Positions 1 to 8,746 of a DNA stretch of 64,000 nt are shown piece after piece. The notes under the pieces are model-generated. The model made no database searches and had not been told where the DNA came from. It was given only the letters and a program-made list of their open reading frames with translations. How positions within the stretch are numbered: the first letter of the stretch is position 1; every line of letters starts with the position of its first letter. Source of the DNA: Cryobacterium cryoconiti. GTDB taxonomy: Bacteria > Actinomycetota > Actinomycetes > Actinomycetales > Microbacteriaceae. The translations under genes were made by a program, and so were the position numbers. The stretch is from the NCBI RefSeq assembly GCF_004403065.1, contig NZ_SOHA01000028.1, forward strand, positions 102,298 to 166,297, written 5' to 3'.

Positions 1-257
1 TGGTTCTTCGCGCGGCGGCCGTCGTGGGCGAGCCAGGCCAGCTCCCGGGCGAGCGACGGGTCGTCGACTCCGTGGGCGAGCTTGTCGGCGGCGAACAACC
101 CCACCTCTATGCGCTGGGCGAGGGTCACCTCCTCGACGGCGGAGAGCAGAGGGCCCTTGCCGATCTGGCGGAGGTAGTCGCCGAAGGCATCCGTCGACGC
201 GCTGTACCGGGCAGGTGCGGTGAAGGGAGGTCGGCTCTGTTGCGTGGCGGTGCTCAT
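1..257 (-). CDS. Sigma-70 family RNA polymerase sigma factor, N-terminal part (cut by window edge)
   Basis: Only the first 85 codons are inside the window. Reading the minus strand from the ATG at 257, the protein begins MSTATQQSRPPF and then carries DAFGDYLRQIGKGPLL and VEEVTLAQRIEVG, the region 1.2 signature of group 1/2 sigma factors (principal SigA/HrdB type), followed by the start of region 2. The start overlaps the stop of the upstream small gene as ATGA, so the two are probably translationally coupled. Whether it is the essential housekeeping sigma or a SigB-like paralogue cannot be decided without the rest; the very short N-terminus before region 1.2 favours a SigB/HrdD-like paralogue. 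Confidence 0.85.
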   Translation of the reverse strand, partial: MSTATQQSRPPFTAPARYSASTDAFGDYLRQIGKGPLLSAVEEVTLAQRIEVGLFAADKLAHGVDDPSLARELAWLAHDGRRAKN

Positions 258-607
258 CGCAGGACCCCTTCGCCGGGTGTCGGACGCAGGGCGAGGCTCG
301 CCGTGGCTCGGTCGAATGACGAAAAATAGGACCGTTCCCGGGGCCGGCCGAAGTTCGTCACCTCGAAGGCGTCGTCCACACGCTGGATGAATCCGACGAG
401 AGCGGCCGGGTCGCCGTCGGCGATCCTGCGGTCGCTGACACGCCATTCCGTGGGGGAGAGCTCGTTGACGCCGATGTCGCCGATGTCTCTGATGTCTCTG
501 ATGTCTCTGATGTCTCTGATGTCTCTGGTGTCTCTGATGTCTGTGGGCTGAGGATTGGTGCTTCGCGCGTCATCGTTGAGCGCCTGTCGGGTGCCGTTGC
601 GGGCCAT
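254..607 (-). CDS. Small hypothetical protein with RDI tripeptide repeats, coupled to the sigma factor
   Basis: 117 residues from the ATG at 607, which has a good GGAGGT Shine-Dalgarno; an upstream in-frame ATG at 643 lacks one. The first third is charged and carries a run of RDI tripeptides, encoded by eight 9-bp DNA repeats. The C-terminal two thirds look folded and conserved, with segments SPTEWRVSDRRI and RVDDAFEVTNFGR. I do not recognise a named domain. The stop overlaps the sigma factor start (ATGA), so the protein is made stoichiometrically with or just before the sigma factor. A regulatory partner role is possible but is inference only. Confidence 0.65.
   Translation of the reverse strand: MARNGTRQALNDDARSTNPQPTDIRDTRDIRDIRDIRDIRDIGDIGVNELSPTEWRVSDRRIADGDPAALVGFIQRVDDAFEVTNFGRPRERSYFSSFDRATASLALRPTPGEGVLR
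472..543. repeat. Eight tandem 9-bp units inside a coding region
   Basis: Units of TGATGTCTC on the plus strand, five of them identical or nearly so and the outer ones diverged. The repeat length is a multiple of three, so copy number can change without a frameshift. On the minus strand each unit encodes one RDI tripeptide. Confidence 0.9.
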
Positions 608-761
608 CACTACCTCCGAGTCTTTCTCAGAAAATAAGTACACATGCTGAAATCGAGGCCCTCAAGGGGGTTGACTTCACCCCCGAAAAGGGGCATAAAG
701 CCTGTCGAGATGCTCTGTCTCGAGGGTTCGCCGGGCCGACGGGGGCCGTGGCTGGCCCGCG

Positions 762-767
762 TAGGCT
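762..767 (+). promoter_or_regulatory. -10 box of a leaderless menB promoter
   Basis: TAGGCT, 7 nt before the menB ATG at 775. Part of the window-wide TANNNT-to-start pattern. Confidence 0.55.
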
Positions 768-774
768 GGAGAGC

Positions 775-1686
775 ATGATCGAACAGGTTTCCGAAATCTT
801 CGACCCGACCCAGTGGCAGGAGGTCGCGGGCTTCGAGCGCCTCAGTGACATGACCTACCACCACGACGTGACCGGGAGGATCGCCCGGGTGGCGTTCAAC
901 CGGCCCGAGGTGCGCAACGCTTTCCGCCCGCATACCGTCGACGAGTTGTACGCGATCCTGGAGGACGCCCGCGTCAATCCGCGCATCGGCGTGGTGCTCC
1001 TGACCGGCAACGGCCCGAGTCCGAAGGACGGCGGCTGGGCGTTCTGCTCGGGCGGTGACCAGCGCATCCGCGGCCGGGACGGCTACAAATACGCGGACGG
1101 CGAGACGGCAACCGGCATTGACAAGGCCCGCGGCGGTCGGCTACACATCCTCGAGGTGCAGCGGCTGATCCGGTTCATGCCCAAGGTCGTCATCGCGGTC
1201 ATCCCCGGCTGGGCGGCGGGCGGCGGACACTCCCTTCATGTAGTCTGCGACCTCAGCATCGCCAGCGCCGAGCACGGCAAGTTCAAGCAGACGGATGCCG
1301 ACGTCGGCTCGTTCGACGCCGGCTACGGCAGCGCTTACTTCGCCCGCCAGGTAGGGCAGAAGACCGCGCGGGAGGTGTTCTTCCTCGCTCGCGAGTACTC
1401 CGCTCAGCGCGCCCTCGAGATGGGGGCGGTCAACGCCGTCGTGCCGCACGCCGAACTCGAGGTGGAGGCCCTGGACTGGGCCCGAACGATCCTGACCAAG
1501 TCACCCACCGCCATCCGGATGCTGAAATTCGCCTTCAACGCCGTGGACGACGGCCTGGTCGGCCAGCAGGTGTTCGCCGGCGAGGCCACCCGGCTGGCCT
1601 ACGGCACCGACGAGGCGGTCGAGGGCCGTGACGCCTTCCTGGAGAAGCGCGACCCCGACTGGGGTCCCTACGACTGGCAGTTCTAG
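775..1686 (+). CDS. menB: 1,4-dihydroxy-2-naphthoyl-CoA synthase
   Basis: Cytosolic crotonase-fold enzyme closing the naphthoate ring of menaquinone from o-succinylbenzoyl-CoA. 303 residues from the ATG at 775; a longer in-frame start at 748 would sit upstream of the -10 box. FCSGGDQ (about residues 90-96) and GWAAGGGHSL (about 145-154) build the oxyanion hole and CoA site, and the DADVGSFD/GYGS segment near 174-186 is typical of MenB. The C-terminal EKRDPDWGPY tail is also MenB-like. It is followed 6 nt later by menE, giving a menB-menE unit. No menC or menH is present in the window. Confidence 0.96.
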   Translation: MIEQVSEIFDPTQWQEVAGFERLSDMTYHHDVTGRIARVAFNRPEVRNAFRPHTVDELYAILEDARVNPRIGVVLLTGNGPSPKDGGWAFCSGGDQRIRGRDGYKYADGETATGIDKARGGRLHILEVQRLIRFMPKVVIAVIPGWAAGGGHSLHVVCDLSIASAEHGKFKQTDADVGSFDAGYGSAYFARQVGQKTAREVFFLAREYSAQRALEMGAVNAVVPHAELEVEALDWARTILTKSPTAIRMLKFAFNAVDDGLVGQQVFAGEATRLAYGTDEAVEGRDAFLEKRDPDWGPYDWQF

Positions 1687-1692
1687 GCGACC

Positions 1693-2859
1693 ATGACCCG
1701 CCGTCTCACGGTGGTGCCGGTCGGCGACCCGCTCGCCCTGCTGAGCCCGCTGCGCCTGGCTCTGGCCAACACGGCGGACGCGGTTCTGCCCGTTCCCGGC
1801 CGCGGCGAGTCGGCGCCCCTGGCCGGGTCGGCCCGCGTGCCGAGGCAGGTGGCCGTGGTGATTGAGACGTCAGGGTCGACGGATGCGCCCAAGCGCGTGA
1901 TGCTGAGCACCGACGCCCTGCTGAGCAGCGCGGCCGCGTCCAGCGTCTTCCTCGGCGGGGCCGGCCAGTGGCTGCTGGCCCTGCCCGTGCATTACATCGC
2001 CGGGGTGCAGGTTCTGGTGCGCTCGATCGCGGCCGGCACCACTCCGGTGGTGCTGCCGGGCGGGCACTTCGACCCGGTCGGGTTCGCCGCCGGGGCCGAG
2101 CGTCTCACCGAGCCGCTGCGGTTCACCGCCCTGGTGCCGGTTCAGCTGGCCCGGCTGGTCGCGGCCGCCGCCGACGACCGGCGGTTGCTGGCCGTGCTGC
2201 GGCGCTTCCAGGGCATCCTGGTCGGCGGGCAGGCGCTCCCGGCCGAGCTGGCCGAGCGGGCCCTCGCCCTCGACCTGCGGGTCGTGGCCACGTACGGCGC
2301 CTCGGAGACCGCCGGCGGCTGCGTCTACAACGGGACCCCGATCGGCAACACCGAGGTGCGTACGGTCGACGGGCAGCTCGAGATCGCGGGCTCCGTTCTC
2401 GCCGAGGGCTACCTGGGTGACCCCGTGCACAGCGCCGAGCGTTTCCTCTCCGTGCACGGGGAACGCTGGTACCGCACCGGCGACCTGGGCGAAGTGGATG
2501 CCGCGACGGGCCGCGTGAGCGTGCTCGGCCGAGCCGACAACGTGATCATCTCCGGCGGTGAGAAGGTGTCGCTCGACGCGGTCGAGCGAGTCGTGCGGTC
2601 GCTGCCGGGACTCGATGAGGCGGTCGTGCTGGGCCGGCCCGACCCGCAGTGGGGTCAGGTGCCGGTGCTGGTCCTGCCGCGTGCGGCATCCGGAGCCGAC
2701 GACACCGCGGTGACCCTCGGCCGGATCGGGGAAGCCGTGGCCTCCGCCCTGGGCAAGGCCGCCCGGCCCGCACGGCTCGTGCGGGTGGCGGAGATCCCGC
2801 AGCTGTCCGCGGGCAAACCCGACCGCCGGGCGCTGACCCGGATGCTCGCCGATCTCTGA
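1693..2859 (+). CDS. menE: o-succinylbenzoate-CoA ligase
   Basis: AMP-forming adenylating enzyme that activates o-succinylbenzoate with CoA, the step before MenB. 388 residues, the compact length usual for actinobacterial MenE. Core motifs in order: the phosphate loop ETSGSTDAPKRVML (residues 58-71), YGASET (201-206), WYRTGDLG (259-266), GRADNVIISGGEKVS (279-293) and the C-terminal SAGKPDRRAL with the catalytic Lys. It starts 6 nt after menB without an evident Shine-Dalgarno, suggesting reinitiation within the same transcript. Confidence 0.93.
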   Translation: MTRRLTVVPVGDPLALLSPLRLALANTADAVLPVPGRGESAPLAGSARVPRQVAVVIETSGSTDAPKRVMLSTDALLSSAAASSVFLGGAGQWLLALPVHYIAGVQVLVRSIAAGTTPVVLPGGHFDPVGFAAGAERLTEPLRFTALVPVQLARLVAAAADDRRLLAVLRRFQGILVGGQALPAELAERALALDLRVVATYGASETAGGCVYNGTPIGNTEVRTVDGQLEIAGSVLAEGYLGDPVHSAERFLSVHGERWYRTGDLGEVDAATGRVSVLGRADNVIISGGEKVSLDAVERVVRSLPGLDEAVVLGRPDPQWGQVPVLVLPRAASGADDTAVTLGRIGEAVASALGKAARPARLVRVAEIPQLSAGKPDRRALTRMLADL

Positions 2860-2870
2860 CTCCCGGCACG

Positions 2871-2876
2871 TACTAT
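2871..2876 (+). promoter_or_regulatory. -10 box of a leaderless menA promoter
   Basis: TACTAT exactly 6 nt before the GTG start at 2883, with no Shine-Dalgarno. It implies menA has its own promoter even though it follows menE closely. Confidence 0.6.
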
Positions 2877-2882
2877 GAAGTC

Positions 2883-3905
2883 GTGGCACACGGAGCGCGG
2901 CCGGTCAGGCCCTCACAACAGCGATTGAACCCCTCGGCAACGACGAACCCGGCGAACCGGATCGGGAAATCGGGCAACCCGGCGCTGCGGAACGCCCCCG
3001 CCGGCAGCCGCTCGGTGCAGTCCGGGCCGGCCACGGCCGGCGACTGGGTGTCCGGCGCTCGATTGCGCACGCTGCCGCTGGCGATCGCCCCGGTGGCACT
3101 CGGCACGGGGGCGGCGATCGTGGCCAGCGGGCCCGGCGTCTTCCACCCGGTGCGGGCTCTTCTGGCGCTGATCGTGGCCCTGTGCCTGCAGATCGGCGTG
3201 AACTACGCCAATGACTACTCTGACGGTATCCGCGGCACCGATGCGAACCGGATCGGACCGGCCCGGCTGACCGGCAGCGGCGCTGCCCGGCCCCGCGCGG
3301 TGCTCACCGTCGCGCTGGCATTCTTCGCCCTCGCCGCCCTCGCCGGCCTCACCCTGGTCATCCTGACCGGACAGTGGTGGCTCCTGCTGGTGGGCGCGGT
3401 CGCCATCGTCGCGGCCTGGTTCTACACCGGGGGTCGCAAGCCTTACGGGTATTTCGGTCTCGGCGAGGTGTTCGTCTTCGTGTTCTTCGGCCTTGTCGCC
3501 ACGACCGGAACCACCTACGTGCAGGTGGGGACCGTGAACACCGAAAGCTGGCTGAGCGGCGTGGGCATCGGCCTGATCGCCATGGCCGTGCTGATGGTCA
3601 ACAACCTGCGCGACCTGGCGCCGGACCGGGCATCCGGCAAGCGCACCCTCGCGGTACTGATCGGCGGCACGGCGTCGCGTGTGGTCTTCTGCCTGTTCCT
3701 GCTGCTGGCGTTCGTGATCGCCGCCTTCTTCGCACTCTTCTACCCGCTGGCCTGGCTCACGTTCTTCGTACTGCTGCTGGCGGTGCCGGCCGGGCTGATC
3801 ACGGTGACGGCGAAGACCTCGGCGGAGCTGGTGCTGGCCCTCAAATTGACCAGCTTCTCGGCCCTTGCCTACGGGCTGTTACTGGCTCTCGCGTTCGCGC
3901 TGTAG
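2883..3905 (+). CDS. menA: 1,4-dihydroxy-2-naphthoate polyprenyltransferase
   Basis: Integral membrane UbiA-type prenyltransferase that attaches the isoprenoid tail to dihydroxynaphthoate. 340 residues from the GTG at 2883, chosen because of the TACTAT box 6 nt upstream. A polar N-terminal stretch of about 50 residues precedes about eight hydrophobic helices. The first aspartate-rich motif is NYANDYSDGIRGTD (about residues 106-119) and the second is NLRDLAPDRASGKRTL (about 240-255). The long basic N-terminal tail is unusual for MenA; a shorter start is possible. The 3' end overlaps the convergent gene at 3879 by 27 bp. Confidence 0.93.
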   Translation: MAHGARPVRPSQQRLNPSATTNPANRIGKSGNPALRNAPAGSRSVQSGPATAGDWVSGARLRTLPLAIAPVALGTGAAIVASGPGVFHPVRALLALIVALCLQIGVNYANDYSDGIRGTDANRIGPARLTGSGAARPRAVLTVALAFFALAALAGLTLVILTGQWWLLLVGAVAIVAAWFYTGGRKPYGYFGLGEVFVFVFFGLVATTGTTYVQVGTVNTESWLSGVGIGLIAMAVLMVNNLRDLAPDRASGKRTLAVLIGGTASRVVFCLFLLLAFVIAAFFALFYPLAWLTFFVLLLAVPAGLITVTAKTSAELVLALKLTSFSALAYGLLLALAFAL

Positions 3906-4190
3906 TTCGGTTTCGGTCGCACGCTCCGCGGCCCGGTCCAGGGCGGCATCCTCGGACGCGGCGTCGGGGTGCACCGACTCCTTCTGGGGGTGGCGGGCCT
4001 GGTAGAGGCCCAGTGCGACCTCCTCGCGCGGCTTGCGCAGCAGGATGAAGGACAAAGACGCCCCGATCAGAGCGGCCGCGATCGTCGCGATCCACCACTC
4101 GATCCGGAGTGCGAGCATGGCGGCGAGGGGGACGGCGAAGAGGAGCACACGGAGGACCGAATAGGACACCCAGGCGGGAACAGCTTTCAT
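3879..4190 (-). CDS. DUF4229-type small membrane protein
   Basis: 103 residues with two N-terminal hydrophobic segments (YSVLRVLLFAVPLAAML and WWIATIAAALIGASLSFIL), then the charged LRKPREEVALGLYQARHP and an acidic/basic tail rich in Glu, Ala and Arg. This layout matches the DUF4229 family of actinobacterial membrane proteins that often lie beside men genes; function unknown. It is convergent with menA, overlapping its last 27 bp, and divergent from the gene at 4261 with only 70 bp between starts. A TAAACT box lies 6 nt upstream of the ATG, so it is probably leaderless. Confidence 0.85.
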   Translation of the reverse strand: MKAVPAWVSYSVLRVLLFAVPLAAMLALRIEWWIATIAAALIGASLSFILLRKPREEVALGLYQARHPQKESVHPDAASEDAALDRAAERATETELQRERESQ

Positions 4191-4196
4191 GGGTTC

Positions 4197-4202
4197 AGTT
4201 TA
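4197..4202 (-). promoter_or_regulatory. -10 box of a leaderless DUF4229-gene promoter
   Basis: TAAACT on the minus strand, 6 nt upstream of the ATG at 4190. Confidence 0.55.
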
Positions 4203-4248
4203 GATCGCCGGCCTGTGAATCACTCACCGATCTCACGGCTGGGAGCCA

Positions 4249-4254
4249 TACACT
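4249..4254 (+). promoter_or_regulatory. -10 box of a leaderless promoter
   Basis: TACACT exactly 6 nt upstream of the ATG at 4261. Back to back with the minus-strand box at 4197-4202. Confidence 0.55.
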
Positions 4255-4260
4255 GTCGTT

Positions 4261-4734
4261 ATGGTCCGCCTGTGGTTCGCTCTTGGAGTCGTCGTCGTCG
4301 TCCTCACCGTCTATACGTTGGTGGACTGCGCGCTTCTGCACCGATCCCGGGTGCGCGGGCTTCCGCGATGGGTGTGGATCTTCGTGATCGTGCTGATCCC
4401 CGTGATCGGGCCGGTGCTGTGGCTGGTGATCGGCCGCGGCCGCGCCAACACGGGGAAGGTCATGCGCTCGTCCGCCCCGGACGACGACATCGAATTCCTC
4501 AAGGGTCTGGACCGCGCCAAGTCCGACCAGGAACGACTCCGGGCCCTCGAGCAGGAGCTCGCCGATCTGGATGATCCCGATCCGCGCGAACACGGCTCCG
4601 GCCAGACCGGGACCAGCGGTCAGACCGGGACCACCGGTCAGGCCGGAAAGAGCGGCCAGGCGGGCCCGTCCGGGTTCGAGCCGAAGAAATCCGAGCCGGG
4701 CGAGGGCGACCTTCCCGGCCGGCGGGATGCCTGA
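4261..4734 (+). CDS. PLD nuclease N-terminal domain (PLDc_N) membrane protein
   Basis: 157 residues. Two N-terminal transmembrane segments flank [17 protein letters not shown], and the second ends in [13 protein letters not shown]: the PLDc_N fold found at the N-terminus of cardiolipin synthases and as a stand-alone small membrane protein. There is no HKD catalytic domain. The C-terminal third is low-complexity Gly/Thr/Gln ([14 protein letters not shown]). It overlaps menD by 8 bp, so it is the first gene of the menD transcript. A link to membrane or quinone biology is suggested only by position. Confidence 0.85.
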   Translation: MVRLWFALGVVVVVLTVYTLVDCALLHRSRVRGLPRWVWIFVIVLIPVIGPVLWLVIGRGRANTGKVMRSSAPDDDIEFLKGLDRAKSDQERLRALEQELADLDDPDPREHGSGQTGTSGQTGTTGQAGKSGQAGPSGFEPKKSEPGEGDLPGRRDA

Positions 4735-6463
4735 CATCGGCGCCAGCGGCAGCCCGGCAACAGACTTCAGCGTCTCTCTCCTGGGTGAATTCGTGCGCCT
4801 CGGCGTGCGCGACATTGTTCTGAGCCCGGGTGCCCGGTCGCAGGCCCTCGCCCTGGCCGCCGCAGAACTCGAACGGATCGGGCTGATCCGACTGCACGTG
4901 CGCCTCGACGAGCGTGGCGCGGGGTTCCTGGCACTCGGGCTCGCCGTCGAATCCGGCCGACCGGCGCTGGTCGTCTGCACGTCCGGCACGGCCGTGGCGA
5001 ACCTCCACCCCGCCGTTCTCGAGGCGCATCACTCCGGGGTGCCCATGATCCTGCTGACGGCCGACCGGCCGAGCGAGCTGCGCGGCATCCGCTCGAACCA
5101 GACCACCCTGCAGCCCGGCCTGTTCGGCGTGGCGACCCGCCTGTGCGTCGATGTGCCCGCACCGGAGGGTGCGGACTCCGAGCACGCCGCCGCCATCTCC
5201 CTGGCTCGCCAGGCGACGGATGCCGCGACCGGCGTGCGCTCGCTCGATCCCGGCCCGGTGCAGCTGAACCTTGCCTTCCGGGAGCCGTTGTCGGCACCGG
5301 TGACCCTGACCCCTGAACTGATCTCGGGCCCGGCCGGAGTCGCCGAATCGGCCGCTGTGCTCGCCGAGCCCACCGTGACCACCGACCGCGCCGAACCGGT
5401 ATTCCTTGTCACGGGCGGCCCGCGCACCGTGGTCATCGCGGGAACCGGCGCCGGCCCCGAGGCCGAGGAATTCGCGCGCGCCGGCGGCTGGCCCCTGCTG
5501 GCCGAGGTGTGCAGCGGCGCCCGGTTCGGCCCGAACCTCGTGTCGGCCTACCGTGAACTGCTGCTGGCCTCCGATCTGGGCGGCCGGGTCGAACGCGCCG
5601 TCGTGTTCGGCCATCCGACGCTCAGCCGCGAGGTTCCGGCCATGATCATGCGCGAGGGGGTGGAAACCATCGTGGTGGCACCCACCGGAGGCGAATGGTT
5701 CAACCCCGGACACCGGGTTCGCGTCTTCGCTCGCGCCGCCGCCCCGGACGCCACAGCCGTCGAAGCGGCCGGCACCCCGGACGGACGCGAATGGCTGGGA
5801 CGCTGGGTGATGTCCAGCCGTCACCTGCTGGCCGCGGGGGCCGCCCGGGAATCGATCCCGATGAGCGATCGCGGGATCACCCGCGAGGAACTCGCCGCCA
5901 TGCGCGCGCCGGTCACCCGGCCCATGCTCGCTGACGCCGTCTGGCGCGCGTCCTGGCCGCACGACCGGCTCGTCTTCGGCGCCTCTCGACTGATCCGGGT
6001 GGCCGACCGTCGCGTTCCGGGCAAGAAGATCTCCGTGCACTCCAACCGCGGCCTGGCGGGCATCGACGGCACCGTGGCCACGGCCGTCGGCATCGCCCTG
6101 GCCAGCCAGACCGGTCCGACGCCGCAGTCCACCGGCATCACCCGGCTGGTCGTGGGCGACCTCACCCTGCTGCACGACGTCGGTTCGCTCCTGCTGACAC
6201 CGGGGGAGGCCCTCCCTCGTCTGCAGATCATCGTCGGCAACGACGGCGGCGGTACCATTTTCGACGGCCTCGAAGTGGCGGCATCCGCTCGCGCCGAGGC
6301 CATCAACCGGGTGCTCTTCACCCCGCAACGCGCCGACCTGGCCAACCTTGCCGCGGCCTACGGTTGGTCCTACGGTGTGGCTGCCAGCCGGAGCGATCTG
6401 GAGCGGGCCCTGACCTCGCCCCACGCCGGGCCGAGCATTCTCGAGGTTCCTCTGGTTCGATAG
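4727..6463 (+). CDS. menD: SEPHCHC synthase (2-succinyl-5-enolpyruvyl-6-hydroxy-3-cyclohexene-1-carboxylate synthase)
   Basis: Thiamine-diphosphate enzyme adding a succinic semialdehyde unit from 2-oxoglutarate to isochorismate, the committed menaquinone step. 578 residues from the ATG at 4727, which overlaps the previous stop; the open frame continues upstream but in the wrong style. [15 protein letters not shown] (about 31-45) and [14 protein letters not shown] (about 84-97, with the Glu-rich Pyr domain just before it) are in place. The C-terminal PP domain has [10 protein letters not shown] (about 501-510) for ThDP/Mg binding. PPK2 follows after 17 nt. Confidence 0.95.
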   Translation: MPDIGASGSPATDFSVSLLGEFVRLGVRDIVLSPGARSQALALAAAELERIGLIRLHVRLDERGAGFLALGLAVESGRPALVVCTSGTAVANLHPAVLEAHHSGVPMILLTADRPSELRGIRSNQTTLQPGLFGVATRLCVDVPAPEGADSEHAAAISLARQATDAATGVRSLDPGPVQLNLAFREPLSAPVTLTPELISGPAGVAESAAVLAEPTVTTDRAEPVFLVTGGPRTVVIAGTGAGPEAEEFARAGGWPLLAEVCSGARFGPNLVSAYRELLLASDLGGRVERAVVFGHPTLSREVPAMIMREGVETIVVAPTGGEWFNPGHRVRVFARAAAPDATAVEAAGTPDGREWLGRWVMSSRHLLAAGAARESIPMSDRGITREELAAMRAPVTRPMLADAVWRASWPHDRLVFGASRLIRVADRRVPGKKISVHSNRGLAGIDGTVATAVGIALASQTGPTPQSTGITRLVVGDLTLLHDVGSLLLTPGEALPRLQIIVGNDGGGTIFDGLEVAASARAEAINRVLFTPQRADLANLAAAYGWSYGVAASRSDLERALTSPHAGPSILEVPLVR

Positions 6464-6480
6464 GCACGGAAAGGCGCATC

Positions 6481-7347
6481 ATGGCTGCACGCAGTGAGCA
6501 GGAGTTCTGGGCGGGGGAACCGCGAGCGCTGCTGCGGGTGGGGCCCGGGTTCCGCCTCGCGGACGTGGATCCCGGTTCCACGCCGGGTTTCGACGGGGTG
6601 GAGAAGGACAACGCCGACGAGGCCCTCGCCAGCGGGGTGGACGTGCTGTCGGATCTGCAGGAGAGGCTCTTCGCCAACAGCCGGTCCGGCGACCCGCGCA
6701 GAGTGCTCCTCGTGCTGCAGGCCATGGACACGGCCGGCAAAGGCGGCATCGTGCGCCACGTCGTCGGTGCCGTCGACCCCCACGGCATCCGTCTGTATGC
6801 ATTCAAGGCGCCCACCGAGGAGGAACGGTCCCATGACTTTCTCTGGCGGGTGCGGAAACGTCTGCCTGACGCCGGACTGATCGGCGTCTTCGACCGGTCG
6901 CACTACGAGGACGTGCTGGTCGGCCGCGTGCGGGCGCTGGCCCCGGAGGCGGAGATCGAGGATCGGTACGGGCGGATCCAACGGTTCGAACAGGAACTTG
7001 TCGACGCCGACACCACCATCGTCAAGGTCATGCTGCACATCGGCTCCGACGACCAGAAGGAACGCCTGGCCGAGCGGCTGGAACGACCCGACAAGCACTG
7101 GAAGTACAACCCCGGCGATATCGACGAACGGATGCAGTGGCCTGCCTACCAGCAGGCCTACCAGATCGCCCTCGAGCGCACGTCGACCGACGCTGCTCCC
7201 TGGTTCGTGGTGCCGGCCGAGAAGAAGTGGTACGCCCGCCTGGCCGTGCAGCACCTGCTGATCGACGCCCTGCAACGTCTGGACCTGTCCTGGCCGCCGG
7301 CGAGCTTCGACGTCGAGGCCGAGAAGGCCCGCCTCGCCGCGACCTGA
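6481..7347 (+). CDS. ppk2: PPK2-family polyphosphate:nucleotide phosphotransferase
   Basis: Transfers phosphate between polyphosphate and nucleotides, usually making NDP/NTP from NMP/NDP. 288 residues from the ATG at 6481 with GGAAAGG upstream. Walker A-like VLQAMDTAGKGGIVRH (about 78-93), the lid/Walker B region FDRSHYEDVLVGRV (about 137-150) and HWKYNPGDIDER follow in the usual order. The length and single domain fit class I or III PPK2. It is 17 nt after menD and probably cotranscribed, although no functional link to menaquinone is known. Confidence 0.92.
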   Translation: MAARSEQEFWAGEPRALLRVGPGFRLADVDPGSTPGFDGVEKDNADEALASGVDVLSDLQERLFANSRSGDPRRVLLVLQAMDTAGKGGIVRHVVGAVDPHGIRLYAFKAPTEEERSHDFLWRVRKRLPDAGLIGVFDRSHYEDVLVGRVRALAPEAEIEDRYGRIQRFEQELVDADTTIVKVMLHIGSDDQKERLAERLERPDKHWKYNPGDIDERMQWPAYQQAYQIALERTSTDAAPWFVVPAEKKWYARLAVQHLLIDALQRLDLSWPPASFDVEAEKARLAAT

Positions 7348-7354
7348 GTGCGTC

Positions 7355-7402
7355 CGTTCCGGTCGAGAGTGACCGGCGCAACGGGCACTCTCGACCGGAA
7401 CG
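7355..7402. repeat. Palindrome A1 between convergent ppk2 and menF
   Basis: Perfect 17-bp arms (7355-7371 and 7386-7402, core TTCCGGTCGAGAGTG) around a 14-nt loop, beginning 8 nt after the ppk2 stop. No T-tract follows. The same element occurs at 47194-47239. A small second hairpin (GACTC arms at 7405-7409 and 7416-7420) follows. Confidence 0.9.
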
Positions 7403-7448
7403 GGGACTCTCGCGGGAGTCGGATGCGGCGGGGGCGGAAGGCCGGGGC

Positions 7449-8681
7449 TTAGCCGAAGGCTTCCACGACGGGGCGGAACTTCATGCGGGTTTCGGCGAGT
7501 TCACGTTCGGGCTCGGAGTCCAGCACAATTCCACAGCCGGCGTAGGCCGTGACGTCGCCGGCCGGGCTGACCTGGGCGCAGCGCAGGGCGATGGCCCACT
7601 CGCCGTCGCCGTCGGCGCCGACCCAGCCCACCGGGCCCGCGTAGCGGCCCCGGTCGAAGGGCTCCAGTTCGCGGATCAGGGCCAGGGCCGCCTCGGTGGG
7701 CGTGCCCGCGACCGCGGCCGTCGGGTGCATGGCGGCGATCAGGTCGAGGGAGTTCGATCCGTCGCTGAGGGTGCCTTCGACATCCGTCGCCAGGTGCCAG
7801 AGGTTCGGCAATTTCACGGTGAAGGGGATCTCGCTGGTGGTGAGGTGCGAGGTGTGCGGGCGCAGCGAAGCCAGCACGCTCTGCACCGCGAAGGCGTGCT
7901 CGTCGCCGTCCTTGGTCGACGTGGCCAACTGGAGGGCAGCCTCCAGGTCGGCGGCGGCGTCCGCGCCGCGGGACATGGTGCCGGCCAGCACGCGGGCGTT
8001 GACCTCGCCATGGTCGGCGCGGATGAGTGTCTCCGGGCTGGAACCGACTAGACCGTCGACCGCGTAGGTCCAGCAATCGGGGTAACCCAGCGCCAACTCG
8101 CTGACGGCCCGGCGCAGGTCGGATTCGGCCGGCAGCCGGCCGACCAGGTCACGGGCCAGAACGACCTTGTTGAGGTCGCCGTCGGCGATGCGGGAGACCG
8201 CGTCATCGACCGCATCGCGGTAGCCGTCGGGACGGAGGGCCCCCGGCAGCAGGGCGATACGGTACTCGGTGCCGAGCGGGCGCAGGGCGAGGGGGATCTC
8301 CGGTGGCGTGCCGCCGGTGGGCCAGATGCGGGTCACCCAGCACCGGCCGTTGTCGCGCCCGACGATGACCTGCGGAACGATCAGCACGCTGGTCTGGGCG
8401 GAGGAGGTATCGAAGGCGAAGGCTCCGAAGGCGAGCAGGCCGGTGCCCGTGCTTTCGATCGGGTCGGTCACGGTGGCGGCGGCGGCGACCTCGCGCCAGG
8501 CGGTGGCGGCATCCGTGAGCCGGGTCGCGCCGGTGAATTCGAGCCGCAACGCGGTACCGATGCCGGCCAGACCCTGGTTGCGACGCATCCAGAGCAGCGG
8601 TTCCCGGGTGTCCAGCAGGAGAATCAATTGGCGGATGTCGGCGATGGGGGTGGTTTCAACCGTTAGAGCCTGAGCATTCAC
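7449..8681 (-). CDS. menF: Isochorismate synthase
   Basis: Converts chorismate to isochorismate, the first step of menaquinone synthesis. Chorismate-binding domain features: RIADGDLNKVVLARDL, TSHLTTSEIPFTVK, the signature MHPTAAVAGTPTEAAL, then RGRYAGPVGWV and GEWAIALRCA. The annotated start could be ATG at 8687, but TAGGCT lies 6 nt before the in-frame GTG at 8681, the same spacing as other leaderless genes here, so I choose 8681 (410 residues). It is divergent from menG, and the two promoters share about 65 bp. An EntC-type siderophore role is unlikely with men genes on both sides. Confidence 0.93.
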   Translation of the reverse strand: MNAQALTVETTPIADIRQLILLLDTREPLLWMRRNQGLAGIGTALRLEFTGATRLTDAATAWREVAAAATVTDPIESTGTGLLAFGAFAFDTSSAQTSVLIVPQVIVGRDNGRCWVTRIWPTGGTPPEIPLALRPLGTEYRIALLPGALRPDGYRDAVDDAVSRIADGDLNKVVLARDLVGRLPAESDLRRAVSELALGYPDCWTYAVDGLVGSSPETLIRADHGEVNARVLAGTMSRGADAAADLEAALQLATSTKDGDEHAFAVQSVLASLRPHTSHLTTSEIPFTVKLPNLWHLATDVEGTLSDGSNSLDLIAAMHPTAAVAGTPTEAALALIRELEPFDRGRYAGPVGWVGADGDGEWAIALRCAQVSPAGDVTAYAGCGIVLDSEPERELAETRMKFRPVVEAFG

Positions 8682-8687
8682 CTGCAT

Positions 8688-8693
8688 AGCCTA
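8688..8693 (-). promoter_or_regulatory. -10 box of a leaderless menF promoter
   Basis: TAGGCT on the minus strand, 6 nt before the GTG at 8681 and directly abutting the alternative ATG at 8687, which therefore would not be transcribed. Confidence 0.6.
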
Positions 8694-8734
8694 TGCCAGC
8701 GGCTGTGGAGCGCCCCGCGCGTCCGTGGGCAATC

Positions 8735-8740
8735 TAGACT
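8735..8740 (+). promoter_or_regulatory. -10 box of a leaderless menG promoter
   Basis: TAGACT exactly 6 nt before the menG GTG at 8747. Confidence 0.6.
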
Positions 8741-8746
8741 GATCGG

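Noticed and set aside
24..329. Plus-strand open frame at the left edge
   Set aside because: It runs antisense to the sigma factor start, which carries clear region 1.2 residues; its own translation is low-complexity and resembles no family.
7355..7402. Palindromes as CRISPR repeats
   Set aside because: Copies are single, tens of kb apart and have no spacers or cas genes.
8682..8687. ATG at 8687 as the menF start
   Set aside because: It lies directly against the TAGGCT -10 box, so the codon would fall upstream of the likely transcription start; the GTG at 8681 fits the 6-nt rule.
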